NCBI GenBank assembly: GCA_029263215.1
Contig: JAJCXY010000126.1
Coordinates: 31,333 to 95,332 of the forward strand
Reading direction: 5' to 3'
Source: Acidimicrobiales bacterium
GTDB lineage: Bacteria > Actinomycetota > Acidimicrobiia > Acidimicrobiales > Aldehydirespiratoraceae
Length of the DNA stretch: 64,000 nucleotides
The translations under genes and the position numbers were made by a program. This document shows, piece after piece, positions 8,475 to 17,252 of the stretch (positions are counted from its first letter, which is position 1; every line of letters starts with the position of its first letter). Below the pieces are notes generated by a model that ran no database searches, was not told the DNA's origin, and saw nothing but the letters and a program-made list of their open reading frames with translations.

Positions 8475-10127
8475 TCAACTCACCGCATCCACAGCGGCCA
8501 CCATCCCCGACGCGACGTGCTCGCTGTATTCGATCGAACGAGGCACCACCACGTCGAGCATCCGTCCGACTGCACCTTCACAAGCCGGCGGTAGCCCGGC
8601 GAGAGCAAGTTCAACTTCACGATTCGTCTCGGCCCAACCCACGATGTCGCCATGGGCGCCGACCGGGTTGGACCCTCCGACCACCACATGGTTGGCCCCG
8701 GGCGCCCATGCATCGGTGGCCGGCACGATGACATCGGCGCGAGCTCCGATGGTTACGGCGTGGACCTCTGGCGGGAACCCGACCCCAGCGGTATCGCCGG
8801 CGAACCCTGTCTTCGATACGTCCTCGCCCACCGGAGCCACCAAGATGTGATCCGGCCAGGTGGTCTCGAGCATCCCTCCCACGAATTGGCCGGGGGTGGT
8901 GAGTTCGATCACCTCTATCAGTTCCGCCGATGCGGCCCCCTGGTGAGGGGCAGAGAACGTGACCGCGGTGTCGACAGGCACTTCTGATAGATCGATCTCT
9001 GCGATCGAATGGCGAACGAGGAGCCCACCCAGGCTGTGGCCGAATACATCGATGATGACCCCGGGGTTTGCTCCAGCCACCTGCTCGAGGGTCGCCACCA
9101 GCTCGAGGATCGCCGCTTCCACATCGCCGCGAGTGGCGCCGGGACGGTAGTGCGAGGCTGGGATCGATGCCGCCCACCCGTCGCCCGCGGGAGGAACGAT
9201 CCCACCCGAATAGCTGAATCGAACGACATCACCCGCTTCGTAGCCGTGGGCGCTCAGATCGAGCTGAGCCATGGCGCCGGCGTCGGCCGACGAGGAATCG
9301 AGCCCGTCCACCACCACCGCAATACGACGCTCGGGCGGGCTGGCGACCCGTACCCCGCCGGGGGTACAGGGAGGCGGATGAAGGGCTACCCACAGACCTA
9401 CGGTGAGATCGGCGAGAAGGGCTCGCCGATCCACTTCGGCGGCAAGGGTCGCAAGGGTCTCGGCCAGGTGGACCAACTCGGTGAGCCGGGCCTGAGGGTC
9501 GAGCATCGCCCATGGGCCGTATGGGAAACCGGCGACGATCTTGACCGCGGCGGTGATGTTGCCCCACAGGCCAACTCCGGAATAACCCTGCCACAGCTCG
9601 AGAAGGCGGAGGCGTTCAGACCTCTCGGCGAGGTCGAGGAATCTCCCGAACGACTCGGGATCGTCGTGGGGCACGAGGGCCACCGTCAGCACAGGGCTCC
9701 CGAAGAGGTCTGCAGGATCGACATAGCGGCCGTGGAGCCGAGTTCCGAAGTGGAGCGGCCCTCCGGTGGTTGCGATCCTTGCGCCGGCATCGACACGGTC
9801 GCCCCTCGCCACCAGGATCTGGTCGACGAACGAGTAGCTGCTCCGCAGGCCGCCGCCGTGGTCGACGGTGATGTGGAGATTGCCGGCCACCGGTCCCGCG
9901 AAGATCACTACGCCCGGAGCGGCTGCCGACACCGGGGCGCCCGCAGGTGTGTCGTACTCGATGCCGCGATTGCCGGCCCCGTAGGGGCCGTCGGGCAGGC
10001 GAAAGGGATCGAGGATCGGTGCATCGCTGGGAGGTCTCAGTACGAGCTCGGCGGCGAGGGAGGGTGCAGGAACACAGATCGCCCCGAACGCGGTGAAGAC
10101 GATCAGAAGGCTTACAAAGCGGCTCAT
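8475..10127 (-). CDS. secreted fusion: degenerate M23-like domain plus alpha/beta-hydrolase (lipase-like)
   Basis: The 550-aa protein begins with a signal peptide (about residues 1-25, ending PAPSLA-AE). Residues ~35-150 have an M23/LytM peptidase fold pattern (APVSAAAPGVVIFAG, ITVDHGGGLRSSY, VARGDRVDAG, LHFGTRLHGRYVDPADLFG). The zinc ligands look mutated: N53 and E57 stand where HxGxD places H and D, and P124 replaces the first H of HLH. Catalysis there is therefore unlikely. Residues ~265-490 form a hydrolase domain with GHSLGG (363-368, nucleophile Ser365), resembling PGAP1-like lipases. A cell-wall-targeted esterase or lipase is my inference. It lies between rpsB and whiG; the neighbours give no functional hint. 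Confidence 0.75.
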   Translation of the reverse strand: MSRFVSLLIVFTAFGAICVPAPSLAAELVLRPPSDAPILDPFRLPDGPYGAGNRGIEYDTPAGAPVSAAAPGVVIFAGPVAGNLHITVDHGGGLRSSYSFVDQILVARGDRVDAGARIATTGGPLHFGTRLHGRYVDPADLFGSPVLTVALVPHDDPESFGRFLDLAERSERLRLLELWQGYSGVGLWGNITAAVKIVAGFPYGPWAMLDPQARLTELVHLAETLATLAAEVDRRALLADLTVGLWVALHPPPCTPGGVRVASPPERRIAVVVDGLDSSSADAGAMAQLDLSAHGYEAGDVVRFSYSGGIVPPAGDGWAASIPASHYRPGATRGDVEAAILELVATLEQVAGANPGVIIDVFGHSLGGLLVRHSIAEIDLSEVPVDTAVTFSAPHQGAASAELIEVIELTTPGQFVGGMLETTWPDHILVAPVGEDVSKTGFAGDTAGVGFPPEVHAVTIGARADVIVPATDAWAPGANHVVVGGSNPVGAHGDIVGWAETNREVELALAGLPPACEGAVGRMLDVVVPRSIEYSEHVASGMVAAVDAVS

Positions 10128-10204
10128 GGGTACCCCGGTTCACGATGTGATTACGCGGGGAAGACGATGTGCTGGCGGGGGGGGCGACCACTGATCGCCC
10201 GGAG

Positions 10205-10981
10205 CTAGGCGGGTTCGCGTTCGGCCGCGCTTATGCGCGAGCGCAACTGAAGGACTGCCTTGGTGTGGATCTGACAGACCCGACTCTCGGTGACGCCGAG
10301 AACCCGTCCGATCTCAGCGAGGGTGAGCCCCTCGTAGTAGTAGAGGGTGAGCACGATCTTCTCGCGCTCGGGCATCCGATTGATCGACTCGGCGAGGATC
10401 TGGCGCATCTCTTCGACTTCGTAGACGCCCATGGGACCGTCGTGGCTGTCGGCGACGGTATCGCCGAGTGTGACCGACTCTCCGCGCTCTCCGCCCGACA
10501 GCATCTCGTCGAGGGCGGCGACCCCCACGAAGGAGATCTGGCTCAGGGTGGTGTGGAGCTGCTTCTCCGTCACCCCCATCTCCTCGGCGACCTCACGATC
10601 AGTGGGTGATCGATGGTTTTCCGACTCGAGCTTGAGCATCGCCCGTTCCAGTGTTCGTGCCTTGGAACGAACCGATCTCGGTACCCAATCGATCGACCTG
10701 AGTTCGTCGAGGATCGCCCCCTTGATGCGGGCAATGGCGTAGGTCTCGAACTTGTAGCCCCGTTCCGGATCGAACTTCTCGATCGCGTCGATCAAGCCGA
10801 ACACCCCGAAGCTGACGAGATCGGACTGCTCGACGTTGCGAGGTAGGCCGACGCCGACTCGACCGGCCACATACTTGACCAGGGGCGAGTACTGGATGAT
10901 CAGCTTGTCGCGAAGCTCCCGGGCGCGCGTCTTCTTGTAATCGTCCCAGAGTTCTCGGGTCTCGTCGGCTTGGTCCGTCAC
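10205..10981 (-). CDS. whiG: RNA polymerase sigma factor, WhiG/FliA type
   Basis: This is a 258-aa sigma-70 family protein of group 3. Region 2 reads [57 protein letters not shown] split over two stretches, followed by [11 protein letters not shown], the FliA/WhiG hallmark. Region 3 ([13 protein letters not shown]) and region 4 ([32 protein letters not shown]) are complete. In actinobacteria this position, upstream of rpsB and downstream of xerC, belongs to whiG, which controls spore or flagellar genes. No flagellar gene or anti-sigma gene is in the window, so its regulon here is unknown. It starts 12 bp after xerC ends. Confidence 0.9.
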   Translation of the reverse strand: MTDQADETRELWDDYKKTRARELRDKLIIQYSPLVKYVAGRVGVGLPRNVEQSDLVSFGVFGLIDAIEKFDPERGYKFETYAIARIKGAILDELRSIDWVPRSVRSKARTLERAMLKLESENHRSPTDREVAEEMGVTEKQLHTTLSQISFVGVAALDEMLSGGERGESVTLGDTVADSHDGPMGVYEVEEMRQILAESINRMPEREKIVLTLYYYEGLTLAEIGRVLGVTESRVCQIHTKAVLQLRSRISAAEREPA

Positions 10982-10993
10982 GTTGAGCGGTTC

Positions 10994-11872
10994 CTAACCG
11001 CGGGGGTGGGTAGTTCGGTGGACATCGCGCATTCGTTCACGACTGACGCGTGTATAGATCTGGGTGGTGGAGAGATCGGCGTGGCCCAACATCTCCTGTA
11101 CAGCACGCAAATCGGCACCTCCGTCCAAAAGATGAGTGGCAAATGTATGTCGAAGTGCGTGTGGGTGGGTGGGACTGGGCGAACGACGGTCGATCAGGCG
11201 CCTCACATCGCGTGGTGAAAGCGCTCGCCCTCTGCGGTTGAGGAACACTACTTCCGACGGGGACTCGTCGGTGGCGAGCCGGCTGCGCCCGCCGGCGAGC
11301 CACTTGGTGACCGCTTCTGCGGCCGGTTCGGAGAGGGGCACGCGGCGCTGCTTGGAACCCTTCCCCCACACGGTGATCGTGGTGCCGTCGTGGGCGATGT
11401 CGGATGTTCGCAGCCCACACAGCTCGCTGACCCTCAACCCGCTGCCGTAAAGCAATTCCACCACAGCTCGGTCGCGCTGGTCGATCACAGGATTCGATTC
11501 GACTCGTGCCGCGCCCTCGATCAGGGCGTCGAGTTCGTCGGCGGTGAGGACCTTCGGCAGGGTTGCGGCACCGCGCGGAGCGGTGAGGGCTGCGCTCGGA
11601 TCGGTGACGACCCGCTCGGTTCGTCGAGCCCAGTCGAAGTAGCGACGCAGCACCGAAGCCTTGCGGGCCGTGGTGCGGCGCGCGTAGCCGGCTTGATCGA
11701 GATGGGCGAGATAGCGGCGGAGATGTCGCCGGGATACCTCGTCGGGCGAACCAACGCCCTCCTCGGCCAGCCATTCGACCGCGGCACCGAGGTCTCGGGC
11801 ATAGACCGCACGAGTCGAGTCGGCAACCCGCGTGAGCGAGTCGAGCCACAACGGCAAGTCCCAAGCAGCCAC
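10994..11872 (-). CDS. xerC: tyrosine recombinase XerC-like
   Basis: This 292-aa tyrosine recombinase should act on dif to resolve chromosome dimers. The N-terminal SAM-like core-binding domain covers about residues 1-95. Catalytic residues are visible: Arg in LLYGSGLRVSELCGL, Lys in VWGKGSKQRRVPL, H-x-x-R in HALRHTFATHLLDGG, His in LGHADLSTTQ and the nucleophile Tyr in TTQIYTRVS. Position between dprA and whiG is the conserved actinobacterial xerC place, arguing against a mobile integrase. Its stop is 12 bp before whiG. Confidence 0.92.
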   Translation of the reverse strand: MAAWDLPLWLDSLTRVADSTRAVYARDLGAAVEWLAEEGVGSPDEVSRRHLRRYLAHLDQAGYARRTTARKASVLRRYFDWARRTERVVTDPSAALTAPRGAATLPKVLTADELDALIEGAARVESNPVIDQRDRAVVELLYGSGLRVSELCGLRTSDIAHDGTTITVWGKGSKQRRVPLSEPAAEAVTKWLAGGRSRLATDESPSEVVFLNRRGRALSPRDVRRLIDRRSPSPTHPHALRHTFATHLLDGGADLRAVQEMLGHADLSTTQIYTRVSRERMRDVHRTTHPRG

Positions 11873-11950
11873 AAGACAACCCTATCCACTCACTCGCGGT
11901 GTTGTGACCACCACCCTTCGTGCACCACGGGGGGTGGTTTCGCCCCCGAT

Positions 11951-13048
11951 TCATGCTCGCCTCACCCGTGCACCGTCGGCCACGATGTGCCCCCGGCCGA
12001 GGAGGATCTCGACTTGGGCGAACACCGCCCCCGCACTGAGTCCGCACCGAGCCGCGATCTCGTCGATCGCGGTGGGTCCATCGTCTATCGCGGCCAGCAC
12101 CGTTGCCGCCTCGCCAACGGGAAGTGGAGCGCCACCGGTGCGACGAGCTGCCCGGTCGATGGTGGAGAGGCCCAGCGCCATGAGAACGTCGTCGGCCGAT
12201 CGTGCCGGCGCGCAGCCGTCGACCAGGAGTTGATTGGCGCCGTCGGCCGCGGGGTTGCGAACCGAACCCGGCACCGCCATCACATCGACTCCGCGGCGGA
12301 TCGCCTGTTCGACGGTGAGCAGCGAGCCCCCTGCGACCCGCGATTCCACCACGACGACAAGGTCGGCAAGGGCTGCGATGAGACGATTGCGGGCCGGAAA
12401 TCGCCAAGCTGCGGGCTTCGCTCCGAGCGGGGCCTCGGTGCACAGGCAACCGGCCTCACCGACCCGTTGCCACAAGCCCCGATGACGGCGCGGGTAGACG
12501 ATGTCGGGGCCGCTGCCGACCACCGCCATCGGTGGTGCGGCGGCAGCCTCGAGTGCCCCCTCGTGGGCGGCGCCATCGACACCGATCGCCAGTCCGCTGA
12601 CCACCACAACCCCAGCCGCAGCGAGCTCTCGGCCGAGCTGGCGAGCCGTCTCCAGGCCTGCTCCGCTGCACCGCCGGGTGCCGACGATCGCCACCCGAGG
12701 CAGGTGGAGCGGGGGTGGGTCGCCTATCCGGAACAGAACGGGCGCGGGATCGATGTCGGTGGTGAGAGCCGACGGATGACCTTCGTCGTGCCAGCACGTG
12801 ACTTTCACCCCCAGCTCCTCGAGGTCGATGCCGATAGCGGACAGATCGACCTGGCGTGCCGCTGCCGCCCAGTTTCGCCTGATCGACTCATCGGCAACCT
12901 CGGCCCCCACCCTTCCAGCGATCACCCGATCGAAGGCCTCACCTACATCGTGGTGACGCAGCAGGCGACCCAGTCGACGGATACTCATCGATTCGAGCTG
13001 CGCCAGGGCCGTGAGCCGGGCGCCGTCGAGGGCAGGCGGTTCAGCCAC
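11951..13048 (-). CDS. dprA: DNA processing protein DprA
   Basis: DprA loads RecA on incoming single-stranded DNA in natural transformation; it is also found in species not known to be competent. The 365-aa protein has an N-terminal helical region, then the Rossmann-like core: RVAIVGTRRCSGAGLETARQ, VVVSGLAIGVDGAAHEGAL, VVGSGPDIVYPRRHRGL, RNRLIAALADLVVVVES, GGSLLTVEQAIRRGVDVMAVPGS and a C-terminal winged-helix segment (IDEIAARCGLSAGAVFAQVEIL). It overlaps the 3' end of comM by 8 bp. Confidence 0.94.
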   Translation of the reverse strand: MAEPPALDGARLTALAQLESMSIRRLGRLLRHHDVGEAFDRVIAGRVGAEVADESIRRNWAAAARQVDLSAIGIDLEELGVKVTCWHDEGHPSALTTDIDPAPVLFRIGDPPPLHLPRVAIVGTRRCSGAGLETARQLGRELAAAGVVVVSGLAIGVDGAAHEGALEAAAAPPMAVVGSGPDIVYPRRHRGLWQRVGEAGCLCTEAPLGAKPAAWRFPARNRLIAALADLVVVVESRVAGGSLLTVEQAIRRGVDVMAVPGSVRNPAADGANQLLVDGCAPARSADDVLMALGLSTIDRAARRTGGAPLPVGEAATVLAAIDDGPTAIDEIAARCGLSAGAVFAQVEILLGRGHIVADGARVRRA

Positions 13049-14549
13049 GGTCGCCTCCCATCGGGGGACGGGCCCTCATGCCCAAGGCAGTGGCGATGTC
13101 GGCAAGGCGAAGACCGGGCTCACCGTCGTCGAGATCGCGAATCGTTCGAGCCACGCACCTCACCCGCCTCAGCCCCCGGGCGCTCAAGCGTCCCGCGGCC
13201 AGGGCCCCCGCCACCAGTTCGCGAGCTTCGTCGTCAAGCGATGCGTACTCATCGAGCCGGGCGCCCTCGAGGTCGGCGTTGCATCTAACCCCTCGCTGCT
13301 GAGACCTCATCCGTACGGCCATCACCCGCTCGGCCACCGCCGCCGAGCACTCTCCGGGCGCAATGTCGAGCAGGGCGGTAGGTGAAGGTCGGTCGACGTG
13401 GACCATCAGATCCAGCCGGTCGAGCAAGGGACCAGAGACGCGCCGTGAGTAGCGCACGCGGGCGGAAGGCGGACACCGACAACCAATGTCGCCACCGGCA
13501 CCACACGGACATGGGTTCATCGCCGCCACGAGGATGACGCGAGCGGGCTGCTGGTGGGTTCCGCCACTTCGGGCAACACGCACGACCCCTTCTTCGAGGG
13601 GTTGGCGCAGGGCATCCAGAACACTAGGCGCGAACTCCCCCAGCTCATCGAGAAAAAGCACGCCGCCCGACGCGGCGCTGATCTCTCCGGGGCGGGCCCG
13701 GCCGGTGCCGCCGCCCACCAGGGCGGCCATCGACGCGCTGTGGTGGGGGGCTCTGAACGGAGGCCTGGTGACGAGACCCGAAGGCGGGAGCGGGAGTCCC
13801 GCTGCACTGTGCACACGAGTGACCTCGAGCGCCTCGACTCGGTCGAGATCCGGTAACAGGCCACCGAGTCGGCGTGCCAGCATGGTCTTGCCGGCGCCGG
13901 GAGGACCCACCAGCAAGATGTGGTGGCCACCGGCCGCCGCTATCTCGAGTGCGCTGCGCGCCGTTGCCTGGCCCTTCACATCGCAGAGGTCGGGCACAGC
14001 CACGACCGGATCGGGTGTGGGATCAACGTCGACATCGGGCCACGGCCATCCCTCGCCGAGCACCGACGTGACGTCGCGGAGGTGGCGCACAGGCCTGACC
14101 CTGGACCCGGCGATGAGGCTCGCAACGCGGGCATCGGCGGCCGGCACCACAATCCGAAGAGCCTTGACCGCATCGACCATCGGAAGGGCTCCCGGGACGC
14201 TGCGCACCGTGCCATCGAGACCGAGTTCGCCGAAGGCCCCGAGATCATCGAGGCACGATTCGGGCAGCTGGCCCGATGCACACAACAGCCCGAGCGCGAT
14301 CGGGAGATCGAGACCCGCACCGATCTTCGGCACGTCGCCAGGAGCGAGGTTCACCGTGATCCGGCGCAGAGGCCAGTCGAGATCGGTGGAGACGATCGCA
14401 GCCCGCACTCGATCGCGCGCTTCGCGACATGAGGTGTCGGGCAAGCCGACGATGGTGAAGCTCGGCAACCCATCGGCTACGTGAACCTCGACCGAGACCG
14501 AGCGGCCCTCGATGCCGGTGAGAGTGGACGATGGAACGGTTGCAAGCAT
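13041..14549 (-). CDS. comM: ComM/YifB Mg-chelatase-like AAA+ ATPase
   Basis: ComM is a hexameric helicase for branch migration during recombination of transforming DNA. The 502-aa protein has an N-terminal Lon-protease-like (ChlI) domain with SFTIVGLPDTSCREARDRVRAA. The AAA+ domain follows with Walker A GPPGAGKTMLARRL, Walker B GGVLFLDELGEF and sensor region LVAAMNPCPCGAGG, then a cysteine cluster (CPCG ... CRCPPSARVRYSRR) and the C-terminal ChlI lid with ARGLRRVRCVARTIRDLD. I chose ATG 14549 because GGAGG lies 5 bp upstream; a TTG 15 bp further upstream is possible. comM-dprA-xerC forms one unit. Confidence 0.94.
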   Translation of the reverse strand: MLATVPSSTLTGIEGRSVSVEVHVADGLPSFTIVGLPDTSCREARDRVRAAIVSTDLDWPLRRITVNLAPGDVPKIGAGLDLPIALGLLCASGQLPESCLDDLGAFGELGLDGTVRSVPGALPMVDAVKALRIVVPAADARVASLIAGSRVRPVRHLRDVTSVLGEGWPWPDVDVDPTPDPVVAVPDLCDVKGQATARSALEIAAAGGHHILLVGPPGAGKTMLARRLGGLLPDLDRVEALEVTRVHSAAGLPLPPSGLVTRPPFRAPHHSASMAALVGGGTGRARPGEISAASGGVLFLDELGEFAPSVLDALRQPLEEGVVRVARSGGTHQQPARVILVAAMNPCPCGAGGDIGCRCPPSARVRYSRRVSGPLLDRLDLMVHVDRPSPTALLDIAPGECSAAVAERVMAVRMRSQQRGVRCNADLEGARLDEYASLDDEARELVAGALAAGRLSARGLRRVRCVARTIRDLDDGEPGLRLADIATALGMRARPPMGGDRG

Positions 14550-14622
14550 GGCGACCTCCGACAACTGAAGTGTGGAGGCCGCCGTTTGATGCGCCGACGA
14601 CGAGCGCTGAGAGCACCCTAGG

Positions 14623-14982
14623 TCAGGGTTGTGACAACACCTCGCGGGTGTAGCGGACGACGGCCGTTATCTCGTCGTCGCTCAGCCTCACGCCGAAGGC
14701 AGGCATACCGCGGCTGCCGTTGGTGACCACCTCGATCTGATCTTCCACCACGGGATAGCTCACCGTGGCCTCCCCATTGCTCAACTTGGGGCCGGTACCC
14801 CCATCGCCGTCGGCACCGTGACAGCTGGCGCACCGCGAGCCGTAGACACTGCGCCCGAGGACCAGGACCTCATCGGCCTGCCCATCGGCACCGAGCGGCA
14901 CCTCGGGCGGATCGCCCGCGCACGCGCTGACGGCGAGCCCGAGGGCGAGAAGAACAGCTGGAAAAATCCGGTTTGGCAACAC
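14623..14982 (-). CDS. cytochrome c lipoprotein
   Basis: This is a small exported mono-haem cytochrome c with a lipobox. After a short hydrophobic leader (PNRIFPAVLLALGLAVSAC) the cysteine is the lipidation site. The haem motif is CASCHG and the axial methionine is in SRGMPAFG. The GTG at 14982 gives a compact signal peptide (119 aa total) with GGA 9 bases upstream; start codons further upstream (15039 or 15033) would add 17-19 residues and are less signal-like. It resembles the cytochrome c of cbb3 oxidases or nitrite reductases in size, but no partner is nearby. It is divergent from the microprotein at 15032. Confidence 0.85.
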   Translation of the reverse strand: MLPNRIFPAVLLALGLAVSACAGDPPEVPLGADGQADEVLVLGRSVYGSRCASCHGADGDGGTGPKLSNGEATVSYPVVEDQIEVVTNGSRGMPAFGVRLSDDEITAVVRYTREVLSQP

Positions 14983-15031
14983 AGTTGGTTCCGACGGTGG
15001 CGGATGGTTTCGCAGAGACGATACTGACACC

Positions 15032-15142
15032 ATGGGCATGGACCCCACCCGCCCCCACCGGCGCCGACCATCCGACATCGTTTATGTGGTCTCCGCCTGC
15101 CTCGTGATGCTGCTGCTGCTTCTGTGGGCTCTACTCGCGTGA
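15032..15142 (+). CDS. 36-aa single-span membrane microprotein
   Basis: This short frame encodes MGMDPTRPHRRRPSDIVYVV followed by a hydrophobic helix (SACLVMLLLLLWALLA) to the stop. It has a basic N-terminus of ~15 residues, then one transmembrane segment of about 20. A GATACT hexamer 6 bp before the ATG could be a -10 box for a leaderless transcript. It ends 4 bp before the start of the 70-aa zinc-binding protein, so the two may be cotranscribed. Function unknown. The low-complexity composition and short length keep confidence moderate. Confidence 0.45.
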   Translation: MGMDPTRPHRRRPSDIVYVVSACLVMLLLLLWALLA

Positions 15143-15146
15143 GGCG

Positions 15147-15359
15147 ATGATGGACGACCCCGAAGCCTTTGGCGACGTCGATGTGAGGTTCCTCCAGCCT
15201 TACCAGGTGACCAAGACCTACCTCTGTCCCAACTGCAACCGGGAGATTCTTCCCGGAACCGGGCACTACGCAGTGGTACCGGTTGATGCTCCCGATCTGC
15301 GGCGCCACTGGCACCGTGGATGCTGGGACGGCCGCAAGACCCGCGGTGCCCGCCGCTAG
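15147..15359 (+). CDS. small zinc-binding-like protein (70 aa), conserved hypothetical
   Basis: The 70-aa product has one C-x-x-C pair (LCPNCNREI), followed by GTGHYAVVPVD and HWHRGCWDGRK, a pattern that could bind one zinc (two Cys, then His and Cys). I recall similar small proteins near yraN in actinobacteria, often labelled ATP/GTP-binding without evidence. It starts at ATG 15147 or the next ATG, 5 bp after the microprotein. It converges on yraN, overlapping it by 4 bp. Function unknown. Confidence 0.75.
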   Translation: MMDDPEAFGDVDVRFLQPYQVTKTYLCPNCNREILPGTGHYAVVPVDAPDLRRHWHRGCWDGRKTRGARR

Positions 15360-15697
15360 AAGGCGCCCTCGATCACCTCGATGGTCGGCCCGGTGACAGT
15401 GGCGACGTCGAACCTGAGGCGACCGCGCCGATCGTTGACATCGAGCCAGGTCATGGCGGTGCGCCGGAGGAACCGCTGCTTGCGTGCATCGATCGACTCG
15501 ACCCCATGGCCGAACCGATTCGACGTTCGGGTCTTCACCTCACAGAACACGATCTCATCAGCCCGACTCAGCACAAGATCGAGTTCTCCGCCTCGGACCT
15601 GCCAGTTCTGGTCGAGCACCAGGTAACCGGCCGCCTCATAGTGACGCGCCACGCGCCTCTCGCCCCATCGGCCCAGTGCCACTCGTGATCGGTCCAT
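15356..15697 (-). CDS. YraN/UPF0102 endonuclease-like protein
   Basis: The 113-aa protein fits UPF0102 in length and sequence: GRWGERRVARHYEAAGYLVLDQNW, then GGELDLVLSRADEIVFCEVKTR, which is the PD-(D/E)XK core (GE-D ... EVK), and the basic helix DARKQRFLRRTAMTWL. Its biological role is not established; it is assumed to act in DNA processing or repair. In actinobacteria it usually lies between rnhB and comM. Here comM follows after the cytochrome c gene and no rnhB is visible. Confidence 0.9.
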   Translation of the reverse strand: MDRSRVALGRWGERRVARHYEAAGYLVLDQNWQVRGGELDLVLSRADEIVFCEVKTRTSNRFGHGVESIDARKQRFLRRTAMTWLDVNDRRGRLRFDVATVTGPTIEVIEGAF

Positions 15698-15781
15698 GAG
15701 CCGAACCTACGGACCGGGTATGACACTCCGAGCACAATGCGGGGGCTGACCCCGCGATCTCATCTGCGCGACACTGGGCCA

Positions 15782-16753
15782 ATGGAAATCAACTTCGGTG
15801 TGTTCATTCCCCAAGGCTGGAAGATGGAGCTCGCTTCGATCGACGACCCGGTCGACAAGTGGGCAAAGGCGGTCGAGATCGCAAAGTACGCCGAAGATTC
15901 GGGCCTCGACTCACTGTGGGTCTACGACCACTTCCACAACGTGCCCCGGCCCGCCCACGAAACCATGTTCGAGTGCTGGACCACCCTCGCCGCGATCAGT
16001 CAGATCACCAGCCGCATCAAGCTCGGCCAGATGGTGACCTGCACTCCATACCGCGACCCGAGCCTCACCGCGAAGATCACCTCCAACATCGATGTGATCT
16101 CGGGTGGCCGCCTCATCTGGGGCGTTGGTGCCGGCTGGTACGAACACGAGTTCAAAGGCTACGGCTACGAGTTCCCCCGGCCGGCGGCGCGCATCAAGAT
16201 GATGGAGGAGGCGGTGGAGATCGTCACCGCAATGTGGTCACAAGACGACGTCTCCTATGAAGGCACCCACTACACGATGGACGGCGCCCAGTGCGACCCC
16301 AAGCCGATCCAGAAGCCCCGGCCCCAGGTGCTGATCGGTGGTGGAGGCGAGCAGCTCACCCTGAGAGTGGTGTCCCGCCTCGCCGACGCGTCGAATTTCG
16401 GCGGAACACCCGATGAATTCGCCCACAAGTGTGAGGTCCTCAAGGGTCACTGCGCCGCTGTGGGGCGCGACTACGACGAGATCCAAAAGACGATCTCAGG
16501 TGAGATCTTCATCCGAGAGGACGAGGCCGACATCGAAGAGGCCGGGAGCCTTTCCCTGATCGGCCTGCCGATGGACGAGTGGCGCAAGGGGGCCTATGTG
16601 GGCACGCCCGAACAGGTGGCCGAAGCAATGCAGTCCCGGATCGATCTGGGTGCCAGCGCGTTCTATCCGTGGTGTTCTGACTACCCCGACATGGAAACGG
16701 TGCGCCTGCTCGCCGAAGTGGTGATGCCTGAGGTGCGCAGGGCCAATGCCTGA
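15782..16753 (+). CDS. LLM-class, probably F420-dependent oxidoreductase
   Basis: The 323-aa protein has the luciferase-like (beta/alpha)8 barrel pattern: NFGVFIPQGW, DSLWVYDHFHNVPRP, FECWTTLAAISQITSRIKLG, GQMVTCTPYRDPSLTAKITS, DVISGGRLIWGVGAGWYEHEF and PRPQVLIGGGGEQLTLRVVSRLAD. These match the actinobacterial F420-dependent subgroup. The substrate is unknown. ATG 15782 was chosen because it starts directly at the first barrel strand; a longer frame adds 15 unlike residues. It is a lone plus-strand gene inserted between yraN and rplS, where lepB and rnhB usually sit. Confidence 0.88.
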   Translation: MEINFGVFIPQGWKMELASIDDPVDKWAKAVEIAKYAEDSGLDSLWVYDHFHNVPRPAHETMFECWTTLAAISQITSRIKLGQMVTCTPYRDPSLTAKITSNIDVISGGRLIWGVGAGWYEHEFKGYGYEFPRPAARIKMMEEAVEIVTAMWSQDDVSYEGTHYTMDGAQCDPKPIQKPRPQVLIGGGGEQLTLRVVSRLADASNFGGTPDEFAHKCEVLKGHCAAVGRDYDEIQKTISGEIFIREDEADIEEAGSLSLIGLPMDEWRKGAYVGTPEQVAEAMQSRIDLGASAFYPWCSDYPDMETVRLLAEVVMPEVRRANA

Positions 16754-16764
16754 GCGCCGGAGGG

Positions 16765-17112
16765 TCAGGTGAAGCGCTTTTCCTTGACCTTGGCGGCCTT
16801 GCCAATGCGATCGCGCAGGTAATAGAGCTTCGCCCGACGCACATCGCCCTTCGCTCCGACCTCGATCGTCTCGATGATCGGGGTGTGCAGGGGGAAGGTG
16901 CGTTCGACGCCGACACCGAAGCTCAGCTTGCGGACCGTGAAGGTCTCACGGATCCCTGCGCCCTGGCGGCGGATGACGACACCTTCGAACACCTGGGTGC
17001 GGTGGCGGTTGCCCTCGATGACCTTGACATGCACCTTGAGGGCGTCGCCCGGCGCGAAATCGGGAATGTCGTCACGCAGGCTGAGATTGTCGACGAGATC
17101 GGTGGGCTGCAT
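16765..17112 (-). CDS. rplS: 50S ribosomal protein L19
   Basis: L19 lies at the 30S-50S interface. The 115-aa length and sequence are typical: [33 protein letters not shown], then [31 protein letters not shown] and the C-terminal [16 protein letters not shown] (quoted in pieces). It follows trmD, with 140 bp between them, and converges on the LLM gene 11 bp away. Confidence 0.97.
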   Translation of the reverse strand: MQPTDLVDNLSLRDDIPDFAPGDALKVHVKVIEGNRHRTQVFEGVVIRRQGAGIRETFTVRKLSFGVGVERTFPLHTPIIETIEVGAKGDVRRAKLYYLRDRIGKAAKVKEKRFT

Positions 17113-17252
17113 TGCTGCGCTCCGTGCGAATCGGGAGGTGAAACTCGGTGGATGTGGGCGCGGTCTGAGGACCGGGGCCGACGATCGAGTCTAGGGCGCG
17201 TCGCCGCCGACACCACCCCTTGAGGGGCTCACTTCTCCTCGGGTCGGGGGCT

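Noticed and set aside
10994..11872. XerC-like gene as integrase of a mobile element
   Set aside because: It lies in the conserved dprA-xerC-whiG order, without att sites or cargo genes.
11390..13288. Plus-strand open frame of 632 codons opposite xerC and dprA
   Set aside because: It runs antisense to two well-supported genes and the translation is Arg/His/Ser-rich without motifs, as expected for high-GC shadow frames.
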